Positions 9,901-20,178 are shown, counted from the first letter of the stretch. The stretch is 33,684 bases of DNA from Catenaria anguillulae PL171 (GCA_002102555.1 MCFL01000265.1:1-33684), one strand, 5' to 3'. The notes: generated by a model not told the origin, from the letters alone. Program-made: numbers and translations.

Positions 9901-12900
9901 TGAGCAGTGTGGCGCCACTACCGTGTCGACCGAGGTCGAGACTTGCGAATCGCAAGTGACCTCGCAGGAGGTGTGTGCTGATGCTGTGGCCATCACGACC
10001 GAGGATGTTGTTGATCTCGTTCAACAAGTCGAGTTGCAAGCGACGGTCGACGATTCCGCGTCTTACCAAGTGCAAAGCGAGGCTGTGTGCGCTGCCGTCG
10101 AGTGCGAGGCCGGTGCTGCCATTGACGTTGCCACCGTCACGGAGACTGTCCAAGCTCAAGGCGAATGCATTGTCGAGCAACAAGTGCAAACCCTGGTGTC
10201 TGGCTCCTCGTCGATTGCTTTCGACTCTCAGCTCACCGCCGCCGCCCAACAGACGTCTGACCTTGTCGTGACCGAGGTGCAAGCCGTCTCGACCGAGACT
10301 GTCTCTCATCAGGAGCTGCAAATTGAGGCCGAAGTCGTCGAGTCGTGCTTGTCAGACGAGGTCACTGCCAACGCGGTGTCGACCGAGATTACGGCCCAAG
10401 TCCAAGACCAAGTTTGTGTTGTGGAAGAGCAGATTGTTGCGTCGAGCTCGTCGGCCGCTTCCATTCAGCAATTGGATGTCCATGATGTCGCCCAGTCGCA
10501 TGAAGCGATTGCCGTCGAATGCACCGAGCAAAATGTCGCCGTGGAAGAATCGTGCGCCGTGACCTCACAAGAGTCGACCATCCAATCGGAGCACGCTGCC
10601 GTTGCGCAAGTTGATGTGGAGCAAGCTCAATCTGCCGACGCTTGCATCGCTGACACGGTGTCGGCCGTGTCGTTTGAGTCGGGAATTGTGTTCTCTGGCG
10701 AGGAATCCCAGACCTTCTCCTCCTCGTCCGTTGCGGTTGTTGAGGAGGAGCAGGAAGCACCGGTATCGTCCACGGCCCAGTCGTCGTCTACATGCCTCGA
10801 TGACGCGACGCAGGACCAAGTCATGGCCGCCGCGTTGGCTGCTGCTGCTGCTTCGTCGATTGCCATTGGTGCTTCCGTGGTGCTCGAGTCGTCCCAATTG
10901 ATCCAAGTCACTGACGGAGAGACCCAACAGCAAGACCAGTGTGTCGACCTGGCTGTCTCGCCGACCGAGGAGGCCTCGTATGCCGAAGAGTTTCACGTTT
11001 GCGGCCACGCCACAACCAATCAAGCCAGCGAGTCCATTGTCACGTCGCAGGTTGAGCAAGAGTCCCACGTGATTACCTCTGCCGAGTGCGGTACGACAAT
11101 CGCGTCTGAGAGCGTGCTCGAGGTCGAGGTTGAGGCTCAAGTGCAATCGCATGTTTGCGAATCGACCAGTGTGTCCGTCTCGCACTCAGAGCAATCGAGC
11201 GTCCTCGTTGAAGAAGTTGCGCTTGGTTCACAAGTCCAAGCAACCGTGTGCGAGTCGTCGGCGTCTGTTCAAGCGGACCAGGAACCGTATGCTACGGTCA
11301 TGGCCGTTGCTGGCGCCACCACCGCTCAAGTGGCTACCGAGGTGTGCAACGTTGAGGCGCACGCTCAAACGCAACAAGAGCTCACGACTGTCGTTGCCGA
11401 GTCGCACGTCCATGCCGAGTCCCAACTTGACCAGGCCGCCCACATCGAGGTTGTTGTTGAGGCCGCGTCCGGCGAGTGCGTGCAAGCAGCTCACGAGGTC
11501 GTGCAACAAGCGCCCGAGTCTGTATCCGTTGACTGCCAGGTGACAAGCCAGGCCGAACATGTCGTCACTGCGGTCTCTGAACAAGTTCAAACCCAAGAGT
11601 CATACCAGATTGAGTTGGAGCAAGCTGACCAGGTTACCTCGGAGCAAGTTGTCGCCGTCGACGCTCAAATCACCGAGTGCAACACTGCGCAAGTCGATTC
11701 GTCGTTTATCACCAACGAGTCCACCGTCACCACCCATGTCGGTGAGTGTGACGCTCAAATCTCGACCGATGCGGCTATTTCTGTTGCTGCCGGAGTTGGG
11801 CTTGCGCTCGCCGCTGGCACTCTTCTCGCTGGCGACGTCCATCAGGACGTTTCCCAGTCTGCATTCGTTGATTGTGAGGTGACTAGCCAGTCTCAAGATG
11901 AAGTTGTCGTCTCGGAGCAAGTGCAAGTCCAGGAGTCGCACCAAGTCGAGTTGCAGCAAATTGCCGCCGTCAATGCCCAAATCACGGATTGTGCCACCAG
12001 CCAAGTGGACTCGGTCTCGCTCACCGAGGCCGCGGTCACCACCCTCGCTTCCGATGCCGGCGCCGTGTCCAACACGCAGGTGTTTGAAGCACAAATCGTT
12101 GCCTCCGATTCCGAGCACGCTCAAGGCGCGGTTCCCATCTCTCACGATGCCGTGGCTGCGGACTCTTGCCTCACGAGCATTCAAGTTCAAGAACAATCCG
12201 AGTCTCTCGTACAGCAACCTACGATCGACACTCATGTCCAAGAGAGCATTGAGGTCGAGCAGGTTACCTTTGAACAAGTCCAAGTTGAAACGCAGCACCA
12301 AACCAGTTCGATCACCGAGAGCGTGTCTCAAGTCGATGTCGTGGCCTCTGAGGTCGCAGCTGAGTCAGACGACAGCGATGATCATGACGTGACTTTGGCC
12401 GTTGGCGCTGCTGCCGCCGTCGTGGCTGGTGCTGCCATTGCCGTTGGTGTTGGCGCTGCCGCGGCCGTTGCGTCATCATCCTCGTCTTCGGATGAGGAGT
12501 CTGGTGACGAAGCTGGTCTTGCCCAGGGTACGCCTGCGCCTGTGTTTCATTTGCGTGGTGCCGTTTGTTGCTGACTCTTTTTCCCGGGTTGTGCCCATTG
12601 TACAAAGGCGAAATCGTCGATGCATGCCAACAAGATACGACGCTTATTGAGACTACGCAAGTTCAAGAGCAGCATGAAGCCGTTTCCGGTCTCTTTGTCG
12701 GCGGCGCAATCTCGGTTGACTCGACGCACGCTCACAACTCCTCGTCATCGTCGGATGAAGAGGCTGTGGGAGACAATTTGCAAACTGGTTTGTTGTGCTC
12801 CATTTTTTTTCTTCCTGTGCCTGCGTCCCAAGACTGACTTTCTCGCGCAGGATTCATCGCCATCGAATCCGCGAACGATTCGGCCGCCCACGTCGATGTT

Positions 12901-15900
12901 CAGACGAGCGAGACATGTACCACCGACGTTTGCGTTGACACTGCGTCCGTTCACGAGTCCAGCTCGAGCGTCTCGGTCAATGTCGACTCTACCCTTGTCG
13001 CTACAATTCAAGAAGGCCATCACGATCACCAATTCGAGACCGTGACGACCCAACTCGAAACCCAAGACGCCTCCGTTCAAGAAACTTATTACTCGTCCAC
13101 TGTGATTGAGAGCAGTGTTGCCACCGAGGTTACCGAGTCCATTGATGTTGCAGAGCAAGAGTCGTCGTCTAGTGTTGGCGCTGCTGCCGTCATTGCTGGC
13201 GCGGCCGTTGCGGTTGGTATTGCCGCAGCCGTTGCATCGTCCTCGTCCTCGTCTGATGAAGAGTCTGAAGACGGAACCGGTCTTGCTCAAGGTACACTTG
13301 GCCGTCGTCGTCCACTTCACGTTGCCCAAATTCCTGACTTTTTTTGTTCCATTGATCGTGCACTTGTTAGGTGACACACTCGAGACTTGCCAACAAGATG
13401 TCACGCTCGTTGAGATGGTTGAATCTCAAGAAAACCTCGTTCATCATCAAGAAACCGCTTCCGGTCTCTTTGTGGGCGGCACCGTCTCGGTTGATGTCAC
13501 TCATTCTCACGATTCCTCGTCGTCTTCCGATGAAGAGGCTGCAGATGATTCGGTCCAAATTGGTTTGTTTCCTTTTTCATTCCTTGCAGTGCTTTGCCCA
13601 AGGCTCACACTTTCGGACCAGATGCACATGCCGTGTCAATCTCGACAGCTGCCGTCGTCGGCCACGGGCTGCACGAGTCCGCTGAATCCGTTGAAATCGC
13701 AACCACGCATGCTAACTCGGAGACATACGAGGCTTGCGCTACCGCGACTGATGTTGCCACCACCGATGTTTGCGTGGAATCCGTTGTCGCCATCGAGTCG
13801 AATTCCAATGTTGCTGTCGCCAGCAACGAGGCCGTGACCATTGTTCAGGACGACCATCACGCTCACCAAACCGAGACCGTGACGATCCAATCCGAGCAGA
13901 CTCTTGTGCAAACCGAGGTCGTCCAAGCGACTCATTGCTCCACGGCGGTCAACCAGGCCGAAGTGGGCGACGAGACCCTTGTGACGTGCATGATTGAGGA
14001 GGCTGCCGCCACCGAGATCTCCCAGCAAGTAGAGGAGACCATTGAGCAAGAATCTGCACCTGGTCTTGACGCTGCTGTGATTGTTGGTGGAGCCACTGCT
14101 GCCTTGGTTGGTGCCGCCGTGGTGCTCGGTGCTGCTTCCTCTGGTGATAGCAGCGATTCGGGATCCGACACAGAGCTCATTGTTTCTGACGGTACGCATG
14201 ATTTCAACATTTGCTCCAACACATGCGTGTAACCTCATTGGCTGACATTTATTTTTCTCACCCCTGCAGTCCATGTCTCGACCACCGTCTCCGCCACGAC
14301 GCACGAGTTGGAAGTCACTACAGAACAAGCAAGCGTGTCCCAGTCCGCCATTGTCGTCAACACTGGCGAGCAGCAAGATTGCGCCGCCGCGGTGATCTCG
14401 CACGATAGCGAAGCCGTCTCGTCCTCTACCCAAGTCGAGCACAATGTGGACGCGTCGGTTGCAATCAACGTCGCTGGATCTGGTCATGTTACTGCCGATT
14501 TGGCTACATCAAGCAGCAGTGATTCAGAGGAAGAGGACATTGCCCAAAGTGCGTCACGTTTTGCATTTTCTTCTTCCTCCGACCTCGTTCGGCGACCTAA
14601 CCGCAAGTATTTGCAGTCACTTCAACGAGTTCCGCATCCGTTCATGCCGTTCAAGAAGTCATTCACGAGCACGAGATTTCGACCACCGAATCTTCCCATG
14701 GCACGGTCACGACCGCTGCCGCAGCTGTTCTCGGCACCGCCGCTGCCGTTGCTTGCAGTGACTCGTGCTCGGATTCTGAGACCGATGCCGAGCATGGTAT
14801 GTTTATAATCCCCTCTTGCGTGCACATTGACCAGGTTGTCGCATTCGCTCACAACCCGTTGCCTTTCTAGTTTCGGCTGTCGTTGATCACCCTGAAGAGC
14901 ACGTCACCACTCAAGTGGAAGAGACTATGTGCACTCAAACCGCCTCTGAGCAAGAGGTCCATGTCGAGCACAACATTGAGGGTACGACATACTTTGCAAT
15001 TTTCTTGCTTGCCATTATCGGGACAGTCTGCTCAAACGCCATTTTTTCGCTCGCATCCAGTCGCCACCGAGTCCATCCAAGAGATCGCGATTGAGCACAC
15101 GCACAACGAGACCACCACCCAGGCGCATGCAGTTGATTCTGATCAGGACGAATCAGCTGGTCTTGACATTGGAGGAGCCCTCGCCATTGCCGGTGCTGGG
15201 ATTGCGGTGATTGGAGCTGGTATTGTTGGCGCCGTGGCCTCGGGAGATTCGAGCGACAGCGAGTCGGACAGCGAAGAGCATATTCATGTGGAGCAGACCA
15301 TCGAGGGTACGGGCACTCTACTTTTGCGCGCTCACACTGCGGTTGACTGACCACAGAATCCGTTCGTCAGCTCATCAAGAATCCAAGATTGAAGTCATCG
15401 TCGATCAGACCACCTCCGAAGCGGCCAGCGCAACCGAGGTAATTGATACCCACCACGCCGTTGTTGATCACGAGCTCGCCGTTTCGAATTCTGCCGAGTT
15501 GCACGCCGCCCAAGAGACTTCCACATGCTCGTCGTTGTCTGCTGCTGAGATCGTTGTGACCGGTACTCTTTCGTCGGCGACCGCCGCCGTTGAGTCTGGT
15601 GAATCTACGAGCAGCGACTCTGAGCACGAGATTGAGGTCAGCGTTGAGCATGAAATCAACGGTCCGCATCCACTCGCTCCCTTCTCGCTGATGTGGACTT
15701 CTCTGACAGACCCCATTGTTCCTTTTTTAGCCGCGACCGAAAACAATCTCGTCGAGACGGTCAACAAGATCGACGTCACCGAGCAATCGACCACACTTGT
15801 CACCGAAACATCGAGCGAGCACTCCGCCGAAGCCACCGCCGAAGCGCACGAGACATCCATTTCTTCTTCTGCGATCGGTATTGCTGTCGCTGGAGCTGGC

Positions 15901-18412
15901 CTTGTCGCCGCCGCTGGCGCTGGCATCATTGCCGCGGCCGTGGCTGGTGACTCGAGCAGCGAGTCTGAGGACGAAGCGGAATGCGAGCAAGTCACTGATG
16001 GTGCGCATTACCCCTATGTATCCATCGCGTTGCGTGCATTTCTTCACTCACCCAATGTCACCTCCAGTCGTGACCGAGGTCGTCCAAGCCGACTCCGCGT
16101 CCAAGATTGAGATTGCCGAGCAAACGGAATCGCATGTCGTCATTGAAGCCTCTCAAGAGCAAGTTATCCACGAGCACGAGTCGACCAGCTCATCGTCCAC
16201 GTTTGGCCTTGCCTCCGCCGCCGCCGGTGCCGGTGCGGTTAGTGCCGGTATTGCTGTTGCGGTCGCCGCCGCTTCCGGTCACTCGAGCGACAGCGAATCT
16301 GACGCCGAGGACGGCCCGTGTGTCCAAGAAACGAGTATGTTGGCCTTGACTCTGTCACTTCATTGCCCTTGCATACCATTCACACCTACGTTGCCCCATT
16401 CGAGCAGCCACCGATGCAACCACCAAGATTGAGGTTGTTGAACTCTCGGCAACCGAAATCACAACCATCACCGAGCAAAGCCACCATGAGCATGAAACCG
16501 TCCAACAGGAGGCATCGTCCAACACCTCCTCGTCCATGTTTGGTGCTGCCGCTCTCGGCGGTCTTGCTCTCGGTGGCGCTGCAGCCATGGCCGGTGCCAG
16601 TGCACTCGTGTCGGGCAACGATTCCTCGTCCGACTCGGAGTCGGATGCCGAAGACAAGGTACAAGCCGTTGCTGACGTTCATGTTGAGACGACGGTGGTG
16701 CACTCGGAAGCGGAGCACAAGGTTGAGGCAGAAGTCAAGACCGAGGAACAGCAATCTTCGTCGTTCTCGAAGATTGGGCTCGGTGCTGGTCTTGCCGCAG
16801 TTGCTGGTGCCGTTGCTGGTGCCGCGGCCGTCGCTGTCGATGCCAAGCACGATTCGGGCTCGGATTCCGACCGTGAGGATGTTCATGAGCAGCAGACTGG
16901 TACGTGTCCCATTGTGCTCCTCCATGCCTTTCATGACTCACACACCATGTCACTTGTAGCGTTTACAGAAGTCACTACGACAACGTCCGCCGTTGACTCG
17001 TTTGTCGATGGCAAGCTTGGCGTCTCCTCCACCCAGTCGTCGTCCATCACTGTTGCACAAACCGAGCCAGTCGAGGCCAGTAGTTCCTTGAACATTGGCT
17101 CGGCCACGGCGCTTGCTGGCGGCGCAGCCCTTGCTCTTGGCGCCATCAGCTCGTCGGCGACTCTTGCCGCGCAATCGTCTGTGGACACGGCCAACGAGAT
17201 CCGCCAACGTGCCACCAAGGAGGCGACCGAGGCCGTGGAGAAAGTGACGGATGAGATTGCCGAAGAGATCCAAGAGGTCGAGGAGCAAGTCCGTGATAAG
17301 ATTGACGTTGCGCAGAATATTGCATCGACTGCTTTTTCGACGGTATGGTTTTCTTGACATCCCCATTGCCACTTACTCATCAAACTCACTCCTTCCACGC
17401 ACTCTTTATCTTCGCAACACAGGGCATCGTCTGGGCCTTTATTGCCTCGCTCATGGATCCGACCAAGCCCCTTCCGCTTCTGCGCATCGTGCACATCATG
17501 TTTGCGATCCTCATCACCGTGTTTTTCCTTGTCGCCATCCTCACTTTTGGCCGCTCGGGCAACTTGTACGCCTGGTTCCTGCTCCTCGTCAACGTTGGCC
17601 TGTGGTACTCGCTTCGCACGCTGTCGGCCTCCAACAAGCATATTGTTCAACGTGTCCTTGAATCAGCAACCGACGACAAGGATGGTGACGATGCGAGCCC
17701 CATGACGGTTGCCGTGCGCACCGTGTCTGCCGTGACGCACACGTACTTCACAACGTTTGCCACGCTCGTGATCCAGCGCACCACATCGCGTTCCGAAGTG
17801 TCGCACACGGAGCTCAAGTACTTCCGCATTGCCTTCCTTTTCGTGTTTGCCCTGGTCACCTGGTTCATTGTGTCGTGGAAATGGGTCATCCTGACAACCG
17901 TGTTTGCTGCGCTTTGGACGTTCCGCCGGTCCGTGTCGCGTGTTGTGGCGCATCGGCTTGCCGCCACGGCCGCTGCACGCGGATTTGCCGGGTTGGACGT
18001 GCAAGACCTCAAGCTGCGTGTGACGGTCCGCCTGGTGCACTTGTCCTTGATGGTGCTGACCTTCTTGTTTGCCGTGATTTCCATGGTGACGTGGTCCGCG
18101 TACGCGTGGTTCTTGACGGTGCTCATGGGATTGACGTGGGCGTACACGCTGCACTTGTCGGTGGTGGTGTTGCGCAGTGATTCCACCTTGGAGGATTTTG
18201 CTGCATTGACGGACCGCCGCGCGTCAGAGGCCGTTGTGTCGGCGGCTACCGCAGTCGTGGGCGGTGCGACGGCTGAGGCGGCCGTGGTCAAGGAGTCGGT
18301 TGCGGCGACTGTGACCGAGACGGTCATGGTCAAGGAGACTGTGCACGAGGTGCAAAACGTGGCTGGGTCCATTTCGACCGTGCAGTCGTTTGTGGTTCGT
18401 CAAGAAGAGTAG
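6918..18412 (+). CDS. Giant repetitive membrane-associated protein, about 3421 residues, 18 exons
   Basis: Not recognised as a known family. Exons: 6918-6921, 7026-7642, 7706-8674, 8744-12527, 12608-12787, 12851-13291, 13371-13562, 13622-14191, 14270-14548, 14617-14796, 14871-14981, 15061-15306, 15371-15661, 15731-16000, 16068-16334, 16408-16899, 16960-17342, 17423-18412. All introns are GT-AG and the sum is 10266 nt with no frame break. The start is inferred: ATG plus one base, then an intron (GTACGC...TACTAATTTTTCCAG) giving MSSPLNDAAATNSVADQ. Order in the protein: acidic Ser/Thr-rich head; four GVYVD...GSVHKH modules; a long Val/Ser/Gln/Glu/Thr/Cys-rich region with recurring VTSQ; a series of Gly/Ala-rich hydrophobic segments, most followed by an acidic Ser cluster (CK2-type); an amphipathic charged helix (about 17190-17330); then a multi-pass membrane C-terminus. 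No signal peptide is seen. A structural or scaffold role at an internal membrane is possible, but this is inference. Confidence 0.85.
7340..9067 (+). repeat. Four copies of a GVYVD...GSVHKH protein module
   Basis: Copies at 7340-7549, 7823-8032, 8279-8452 and 8894-9067. Shared pattern: GVYVD, eight variable residues, GP, a Thr/Ile-rich strand (ITTTTTV), then DGSVHKH or NGSVHKH, then a basic segment. Copies 1 and 2 are near-identical (VDKQV, NIKRKEK, RRPSAASLHSV). Copies 3 and 4 form a second subtype (VDTKTE, IQRIIRYIT) and share an upstream lead-in, AS-L-AE-Q-LA. RRPSAAS fits a basophilic (PKA-like) phosphorylation site. Introns at 7643-7705 and 8675-8743 separate copies 1/2 and 3/4, both phase 0. 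I know no named domain with this pattern. Confidence 0.85.
11527..12060 (+). repeat. Tandem duplicate of about 65 residues within exon 4
   Basis: The segment starting VDCQVTSQAEHVV at about 11527 (then SEQVQTQESYQIELEQ, VDAQITECNTAQVDS) recurs from about 11863 as VDCEVTSQSQDEVV, SEQVQVQESHQVELQQ, VNAQITDCATSQVDS. Between the copies lies a Gly/Ala-rich hydrophobic segment (ISVAAGVGLALAAGTLLAG). Looser VTSQ-based repeats occur through the rest of exon 4. Confidence 0.8.
12397..13562 (+). repeat. Intron-containing segmental duplication (two copies)
   Basis: Copy A, 12397-12787, and copy B, 13168-13562, each contain a Gly/Ala-rich segment, a SSSSSSDEES cluster, GLAQG, an intron (80 or 79 nt), an exon with ACQQDTTL / TCQQDVTL, SGLFVGGAISVD / SGLFVGGTVSVD, SSSSSDEEA, and then a second intron (63 or 59 nt) starting GTTTGT. 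Intron positions and phases agree, so the duplication copied exons and introns together. Confidence 0.85.
15662..15730 (+). other. Intron with unusual GTCCGC donor, length 69, open in frame
   Basis: GTCCGC...CTTTTTTAG, branch-like CTGAC at about 15702. The length is a multiple of three and no stop is in frame, so retention would insert 23 residues. The intron 16900-16959 (60 nt, GTACGT...TTGTAG) is also open in frame. In the other introns of this gene that keep frame, the TGA of the branch motif gives an in-frame stop. Confidence 0.6.
17423..18412 (+). other. C-terminal multi-pass membrane region, internally duplicated, Pkr1-like at low similarity
   Basis: The last exon codes 329 residues with about five or six hydrophobic spans. 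The first half (SLMDPTKPLPLLRIVHIMFA, LYAWFLLLVNVGLWYSL) has the order seen in the yeast ER protein Pkr1 and relatives: a Pro-containing loop, a span beginning near His, a short turn, then a second span ending LW-S. The second half repeats it loosely (RLVHLSLMVLTFLFAVISMV, AYAWFLTVLMGLTWAYTL). A central pair of spans (YFRIAFLFVFALVTWFIVSW, VILTTVFAALW) lies between them. The tail carries three TVTETV/VKET-like strings and ends VVRQEE. Pkr1 homology is a suggestion from pattern only. Confidence 0.5.
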
Positions 18413-18883
18413 TTTCGTCACATTTCTTTTGGATTGCGTTCATGCCTTGTATTTCCTCCGTCTTCACCATCATCATCCAGATTGTCTTTTTCTCTCCACT
18501 GTCATTCTCAAGTTGACATCAGTCGTAGTTGTGCCATCAAATATGAATATTTTCAAAAATATCATGTCATCTACAATCACCCACGGGTTTCGCGATAGGG
18601 ATGGGAAGCATGGAGTCAAGTAAATATATGTAGAGAACACAACATGTGGTCACAGACATGAGCACAAAACGCTGAAACCACGAGATGTTGGAAAGAGGAA
18701 GGTACATTGGTGAGGACGTGACAAACGAAAGGAGGAAGCGTCGAGCGATAATTATGGACGGGGGAGACATAATGGTGGCCAAGGTAATCCAAAGGAAGAG
18801 AAAAGGAGTTGAGGAAGGGTTGATGATAAGCAAAGGTGAGAAACATGAAAAGAAAAAGTCAAGATGATCTAGAGGGAGTCACA
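18413..18883. other. Convergent 3' intergenic region
   Basis: A 471-base AT-rich gap lies between the stops of the giant gene and the I-BAR-like gene. It has T-rich tracts after the plus-strand stop and A/G-rich sequence (T/C-rich on the minus strand) before the other. Likely both 3' UTRs. No coding signal is seen. Confidence 0.5.
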
Positions 18884-19975
18884 TCAGCTCAGAAACTTTT
18901 TGAGGCCATACTCGTCGTTGGCAGTCGCTGCAGACGCACTGGCACTTGCACCGACGGCCGCCGATGACGTCGAGCTATCCCCCGCTGCATTCTCATCAGC
19001 AGTGCCGCCGGCCTTGAGCTGCGACAAGACTGCGCCATAGGGTGCCGACGTCGACGCAGATGACTCTGCACGATTTGCAACGCCAGCGGGCAATGGCGGG
19101 ACCGGCGGGACATCCCCGCGGCCGGAATGAGCGGCGCGCGGGACCATGGTCTCTTGCTGATGCATGTCGGAGGTGGCCATGCTGACGGCCATGGACAGGG
19201 AGGCGTGCGGGAAGGCCTTTGCAACGCCGCGGATGGATTCGGCCATTTCGAGGTATCCAATGGCCAGCGAGCGGACCGTCAACTGGCAGCGTTCGAGCAA
19301 GTAGGGCAGGCGGCGCTCGGCGAGCTCGTCGCCCACGGTGATGTTGGAAGCCTCGACACGCTTGATTTCGAGGGCAATGGCATTGAGCATGGCCAACGAC
19401 TGTTGGTAGGCATAGAGGTCGCGATGCTTGTGTTTGCGGGTCTTTTGGGCGGCCTGCTCGGCAGACTTGAGGTCGCGGGCGAGCTGGTCGAGCTGTGCCT
19501 CGTTGGCCTTTTGCTGCTCGACGGCCGTCAGGTTGAGCATCTCAATGTCGGCCAAGAGCGGCGTCTCGAGGTTGCGGTGCAGAGCGTCGCCGAGGTGGGC
19601 GTGCGTCTTTGCGAGCTGGGCGACGATGGCGGTGAAGTAGGCGAGGTCGCCCTCTTCGGCAGCAGCCAACTCGCGCTCCGAGGTGCGGCATCCGTGGAGC
19701 GAGGCGAGCACGCGGTGCAGCGTGTCGGAGGCGGTTGAGACGAGCTGGAGGGCCGAGCGCAGGTCGCGAACGGCGCGGGCCATGTCAGCGTACTGGATGA
19801 GGTTCATGCGCGGGACCGAGGCGGGTAAAGTGAGGGCGGCAGGCGTGGCCGAGTGGAAGAGTGAGGGGCGGGCGTCCGAGTGTGGGTGCTGCGCTGCCGT
19901 GGCAGTGGGCGGGGACGAGGCGCCGTCGGCCCGCGAGAAGGTGCGGGACAGGGTGGATTGGAACGACGACAGCAT
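18884..19975 (-). CDS. I-BAR-like (Ivy1-type) membrane-shaping protein
   Basis: A single-exon product of 363 residues; the ATG at 19975 is the first ATG of the frame, in a good context. Residues 1-56 are a Ser/Thr/Pro/Ala-rich head. Residues 57 to about 270 form a long helical region: MNLIQYADMARAVRDLRSAL, YFTAIVAQLAKTHAHLGDAL, HRNLETPLLADIEML, KHKHRDLYAYQQSLAML, EIKRVEASN. The ETPLL segment after a LADSL/LGDAL-type helix, followed by a Lys-rich coiled coil and a K-RDL turn, is like the I-BAR domain of yeast Ivy1, which binds Ypt7/Vps33 and phosphoinositides at the vacuole. The tail is disordered with PPVPPLPAG, a possible SH3 ligand, and ends YGLKKFLS. Alternative: another BAR family such as eisosome or FAM92 type. 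BAR-like fold likely; the Ivy1 assignment less so. Confidence 0.6.
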   Translation of the reverse strand: MLSSFQSTLSRTFSRADGASSPPTATAAQHPHSDARPSLFHSATPAALTLPASVPRMNLIQYADMARAVRDLRSALQLVSTASDTLHRVLASLHGCRTSERELAAAEEGDLAYFTAIVAQLAKTHAHLGDALHRNLETPLLADIEMLNLTAVEQQKANEAQLDQLARDLKSAEQAAQKTRKHKHRDLYAYQQSLAMLNAIALEIKRVEASNITVGDELAERRLPYLLERCQLTVRSLAIGYLEMAESIRGVAKAFPHASLSMAVSMATSDMHQQETMVPRAAHSGRGDVPPVPPLPAGVANRAESSASTSAPYGAVLSQLKAGGTADENAAGDSSTSSAAVGASASASAATANDEYGLKKFLS

Positions 19976-20126
19976 GTGAGGGCTGCAGGTGTGAGATGCG
20001 TGGTGTCTTGCAAAGGATATCAATGTTTCACACAGACTGTCTGCGAAGTGTACAATGTCAATACATGTTTACGACGGTTGCATGATGACACTGTGTCGTG
20101 AGAGACACTAACGCACATGTTCTTTA

Positions 20127-20178
20127 CACTCTGACACTCTGACACTCTGACACTCTCTGACACTCTGACACTCTGACA
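20127..20178. repeat. Microsatellite, unit ACACTCTG
   Basis: Six near-perfect copies of an 8-base unit, one of them extended by CT. It lies about 150 bases upstream of the I-BAR-like start. Confidence 0.9.

Larger units (their letters stand above)
9065..15384 (+). other. Basic-residue desert inside the giant protein
   Basis: Between the Arg codon at 9062-9064 and the Lys codon at 15385-15387 the spliced product has about 1892 residues with no Arg and one Lys (codon 9659-9661, in DQKQNQ). The stretch is rich in Val, Ser, Glu, Gln, Thr, Ala and Cys, with His present but scarce. It spans nine exons, so selection or repeat expansion acted on the whole segment. Confidence 0.85.
12397..17180 (+). 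repeat. Series of hydrophobic Gly/Ala segments, most with acidic Ser clusters
   Basis: At least twelve modules, at about 12397, 13168, 14050, 14440, 14701, 15150, 15534, 15862, 16190, 16525, 16750 and 17081. A typical segment is IGGALAIAGAGIAVIGAGIV followed by SGDSSDSESDSEE. The hydrophobic parts have GxxxG/AxxxA spacing like glycine-zipper helices; the clusters match CK2 sites. The last segment lacks an acidic cluster. Modules from 15371 on often carry a lead-in of the form KIEV or KIDV. Most modules sit at the end of an exon bounded by phase-1 introns. Confidence 0.8.
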
